Shown here in pieces: positions 4,937 through 6,143 of a DNA stretch of 6,143 bases. The stretch lies in the NCBI GenBank assembly GCA_003132865.1, contig PKYZ01000889.1:6606-12748 (forward strand), given 5' to 3'. The notes beneath the pieces are model-generated. The model was not told where the DNA came from. It saw nothing but the letters and a program-made list of their open reading frames with translations, and searched no databases. This DNA is from Bryobacterales bacterium (lineage in GTDB: Bacteria > Acidobacteriota > Terriglobia > Bryobacterales > Bryobacteraceae). The first letter of the stretch is position 1. The number at the start of each line of letters is the position of its first letter. Position numbers and translations under genes: made by a program.

Positions 4937-6143
4937 TTATCGTTGAAGGGACGTGCCGGAAGCGCCCGCGAAACGATGCCGCTCGACGATTCCCTTGCCC
5001 TCGCGCACGACAATCCATTGGTTGGCGTCAACGTCCTTGAGAGTCTCGATGGCGCCCTGTGGCCAACGGATGCCGACGTCGGCCTTGACCGCGTCGCCCA
5101 GGCCGAAGTGCACCCGAAAATCGCCCTGGGAAATGTGATATCCGCCGCTGCGCACTTCATCGATCTGTTTGCGATGTCCCGCGGTCACGGTGATGCGGGC
5201 GCCGACCGCATCGCGTCCGGATGCGGTCACAGCCCGCACCAACAGAGCGTTGCCCCGTTGGCCGAAGTTCTTCAGCAGCGAGGGAGGCTCAAAAAGGTTG
5301 ACGACCACAATCTCCTCGGATCCATCGTTATCCAGGTCCCCGACCGCGATGCCGCGCGACGAGTGCTTCGCGGTGATGCCGGGGCCCGCGGTGAAGGACA
5401 TATCGAAGAACTGCCCGTCTCCCCGATTCCAGAACAACTGGCGCGGCTGGTGAAACTCTTCGCCGAGGTTATACTTTTCAATGAAGGGATAAACGTGCCC
5501 GTCCGCTATGAACAAGTCCTTCCAGCCGTCGTTGTCGATGTCCACAAAGGCGGTGCCCCATTTTACGTACTGGGTGTGAACGGCCAGACCGGCGCGGCTG
5601 GTGACGTCGCTGAAAGTCCCATCGCCCAGGTTGCGGTAGAGGGTGTTGGTGTCACTCGAGAAGTTGGTCTTGAAGATGTCGAGGTAACCGTCGCCGTCAT
5701 AATCGGCGGCAGTCGCGCCCATGCCCGCCTGTTCCCGGCCGTCCTCATTGACAGCCAGGCCCGTGGTGAGGCCGATCTCCTCAAACGTCCCGTTTCGCTT
5801 GTTGTGGAAGTACAGACTGGGCGTCGAATCGCAGGTCACAAAGAAGTCGGGCCATCCATCGTTATCGAAATCGCCGGTCAAGACGGTGAAGCCATAATAC
5901 TCGCGCGGAGTCTCGACGCCGGCCTGTTTGGTCACGTCGGTGAAATGGCCGTGACCGTCGTTGTGGTACAGAGTCATAGTTTCGCCCTTGAGACCCCGCG
6001 GGCCGCAGGGCACGGGGATGCCCTTCCAGTTACAGCCGCTGCGGTCGCGCGGCCGGGGCGTCTCCTGGGCATTGAAATCGATGTAGTTGGCCACCACGAG
6101 GTCGAGCCACCCATCCCGGTCGTAGTCGATAAAGGCGCAGCCG
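4937..6143 (-). CDS. CRTAC1-like FG-GAP/VCBS repeat protein with ASPIC/UnbV domain, C-terminal part
   Basis: The last 401 codons are present and the frame stays open to the window edge, so the gene is 5'-truncated here. The GTG at 6097 is not its start: the 15 codons before it encode another complete repeat (IDYDRDGWLDL). Five calcium-binding loops of D-x-D/N-x-D-G form are visible: DYDRDG, DFDNDG, DYDGDG, DIDNDG and DLDNDG, some paired with NxGDGxF turns, as in a seven-bladed beta-propeller of the integrin-alpha type. CNWKGIPVPCGPRGLKG is a two-Cys motif frequent in this family. The last 100 or so residues are an ASPIC/UnbV domain with VGARITVTAG, a GGYHISQGD segment, VHFGLG and WPQGAIETL. 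Such proteins are exported and probably bind calcium and surfaces or glycans; the exact role is not known. The missing N-terminus would show a signal peptide or TPR region. It ends in TAA, 46 bases before the fucosidase ATG. Confidence 0.9.
   Translation of the reverse strand, partial: GCAFIDYDRDGWLDLVVANYIDFNAQETPRPRDRSGCNWKGIPVPCGPRGLKGETMTLYHNDGHGHFTDVTKQAGVETPREYYGFTVLTGDFDNDGWPDFFVTCDSTPSLYFHNKRNGTFEEIGLTTGLAVNEDGREQAGMGATAADYDGDGYLDIFKTNFSSDTNTLYRNLGDGTFSDVTSRAGLAVHTQYVKWGTAFVDIDNDGWKDLFIADGHVYPFIEKYNLGEEFHQPRQLFWNRGDGQFFDMSFTAGPGITAKHSSRGIAVGDLDNDGSEEIVVVNLFEPPSLLKNFGQRGNALLVRAVTASGRDAVGARITVTAGHRKQIDEVRSGGYHISQGDFRVHFGLGDAVKADVGIRWPQGAIETLKDVDANQWIVVREGKGIVERHRFAGASGTSLQR

Noticed and set aside
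4921..4939. Terminator after the CRTAC1-like gene, suggested by a run of five T
   Set aside because: Only a four-base-pair stem can form before the run, and the same bases make up the -35 region of the fucosidase promoter.
6095..6097. GTG as the start of the CRTAC1-like protein
   Set aside because: In-frame codons upstream encode another calcium-binding repeat up to the window edge, so the gene continues beyond the window.
1..6143. CRISPR array, insertion sequence or prophage
   Set aside because: No regularly spaced repeats, no terminal inverted repeats with a transposase and no phage-like gene were seen.

Overview
The window is GC-rich, densely coding DNA from a free-living heterotrophic bacterium. 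The best guess is an acidobacterium of the Solibacter/Bryobacter type: secreted FG-GAP/VCBS proteins with an ASPIC/UnbV tail and a CGPRGL motif are heavily expanded there, and they often sit among glycoside hydrolase genes. Planctomycetes and Verrucomicrobia remain possible. The taxonomy is inferred from gene content, not from a marker gene.

All five protein genes are on the minus strand, so transcription runs from high to low coordinates. From the right edge they are: the C-terminal part of a CRTAC1-like protein with Ca-binding repeats (4937-6143, cut by the window edge); a secreted GH29 alpha-L-fucosidase (3289-4890) with a good promoter of its own; then, after a 128-base gap holding a candidate promoter, a small palindrome and a leader hairpin, a compact three-gene operon. 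The operon encodes a GDP-mannose 3,5-epimerase-like enzyme (2114-3160), a divergent GHMP-superfamily sugar kinase (1257-2111) and an RbsD/FucU-family sugar mutarotase (857-1246). The internal gaps are 2 and 10 bases. The remaining 856 bases at the left hold no gene I can support, only a few small hairpins.

The genes fit a sugar theme. The fucosidase would release L-fucose (6-deoxy-L-galactose) outside the cytoplasm. An RbsD/FucU protein converts pyranose anomers of a free sugar, a GHMP kinase would phosphorylate a free sugar, and the epimerase acts on a GDP-hexose to give L-galacto or L-gulo products. Mutarotase, kinase and nucleotide-sugar epimerase in one tight operon, next to a fucosidase, suggest a salvage or remodelling route for a sugar of L-galacto configuration. 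No nucleotidyltransferase, aldolase, isomerase or transporter is present in the window, so the pathway is incomplete here and its substrate is not proven. The most novel element is the kinase: its GHMP motifs are recognisable but atypical, and I cannot assign it to a named subfamily.
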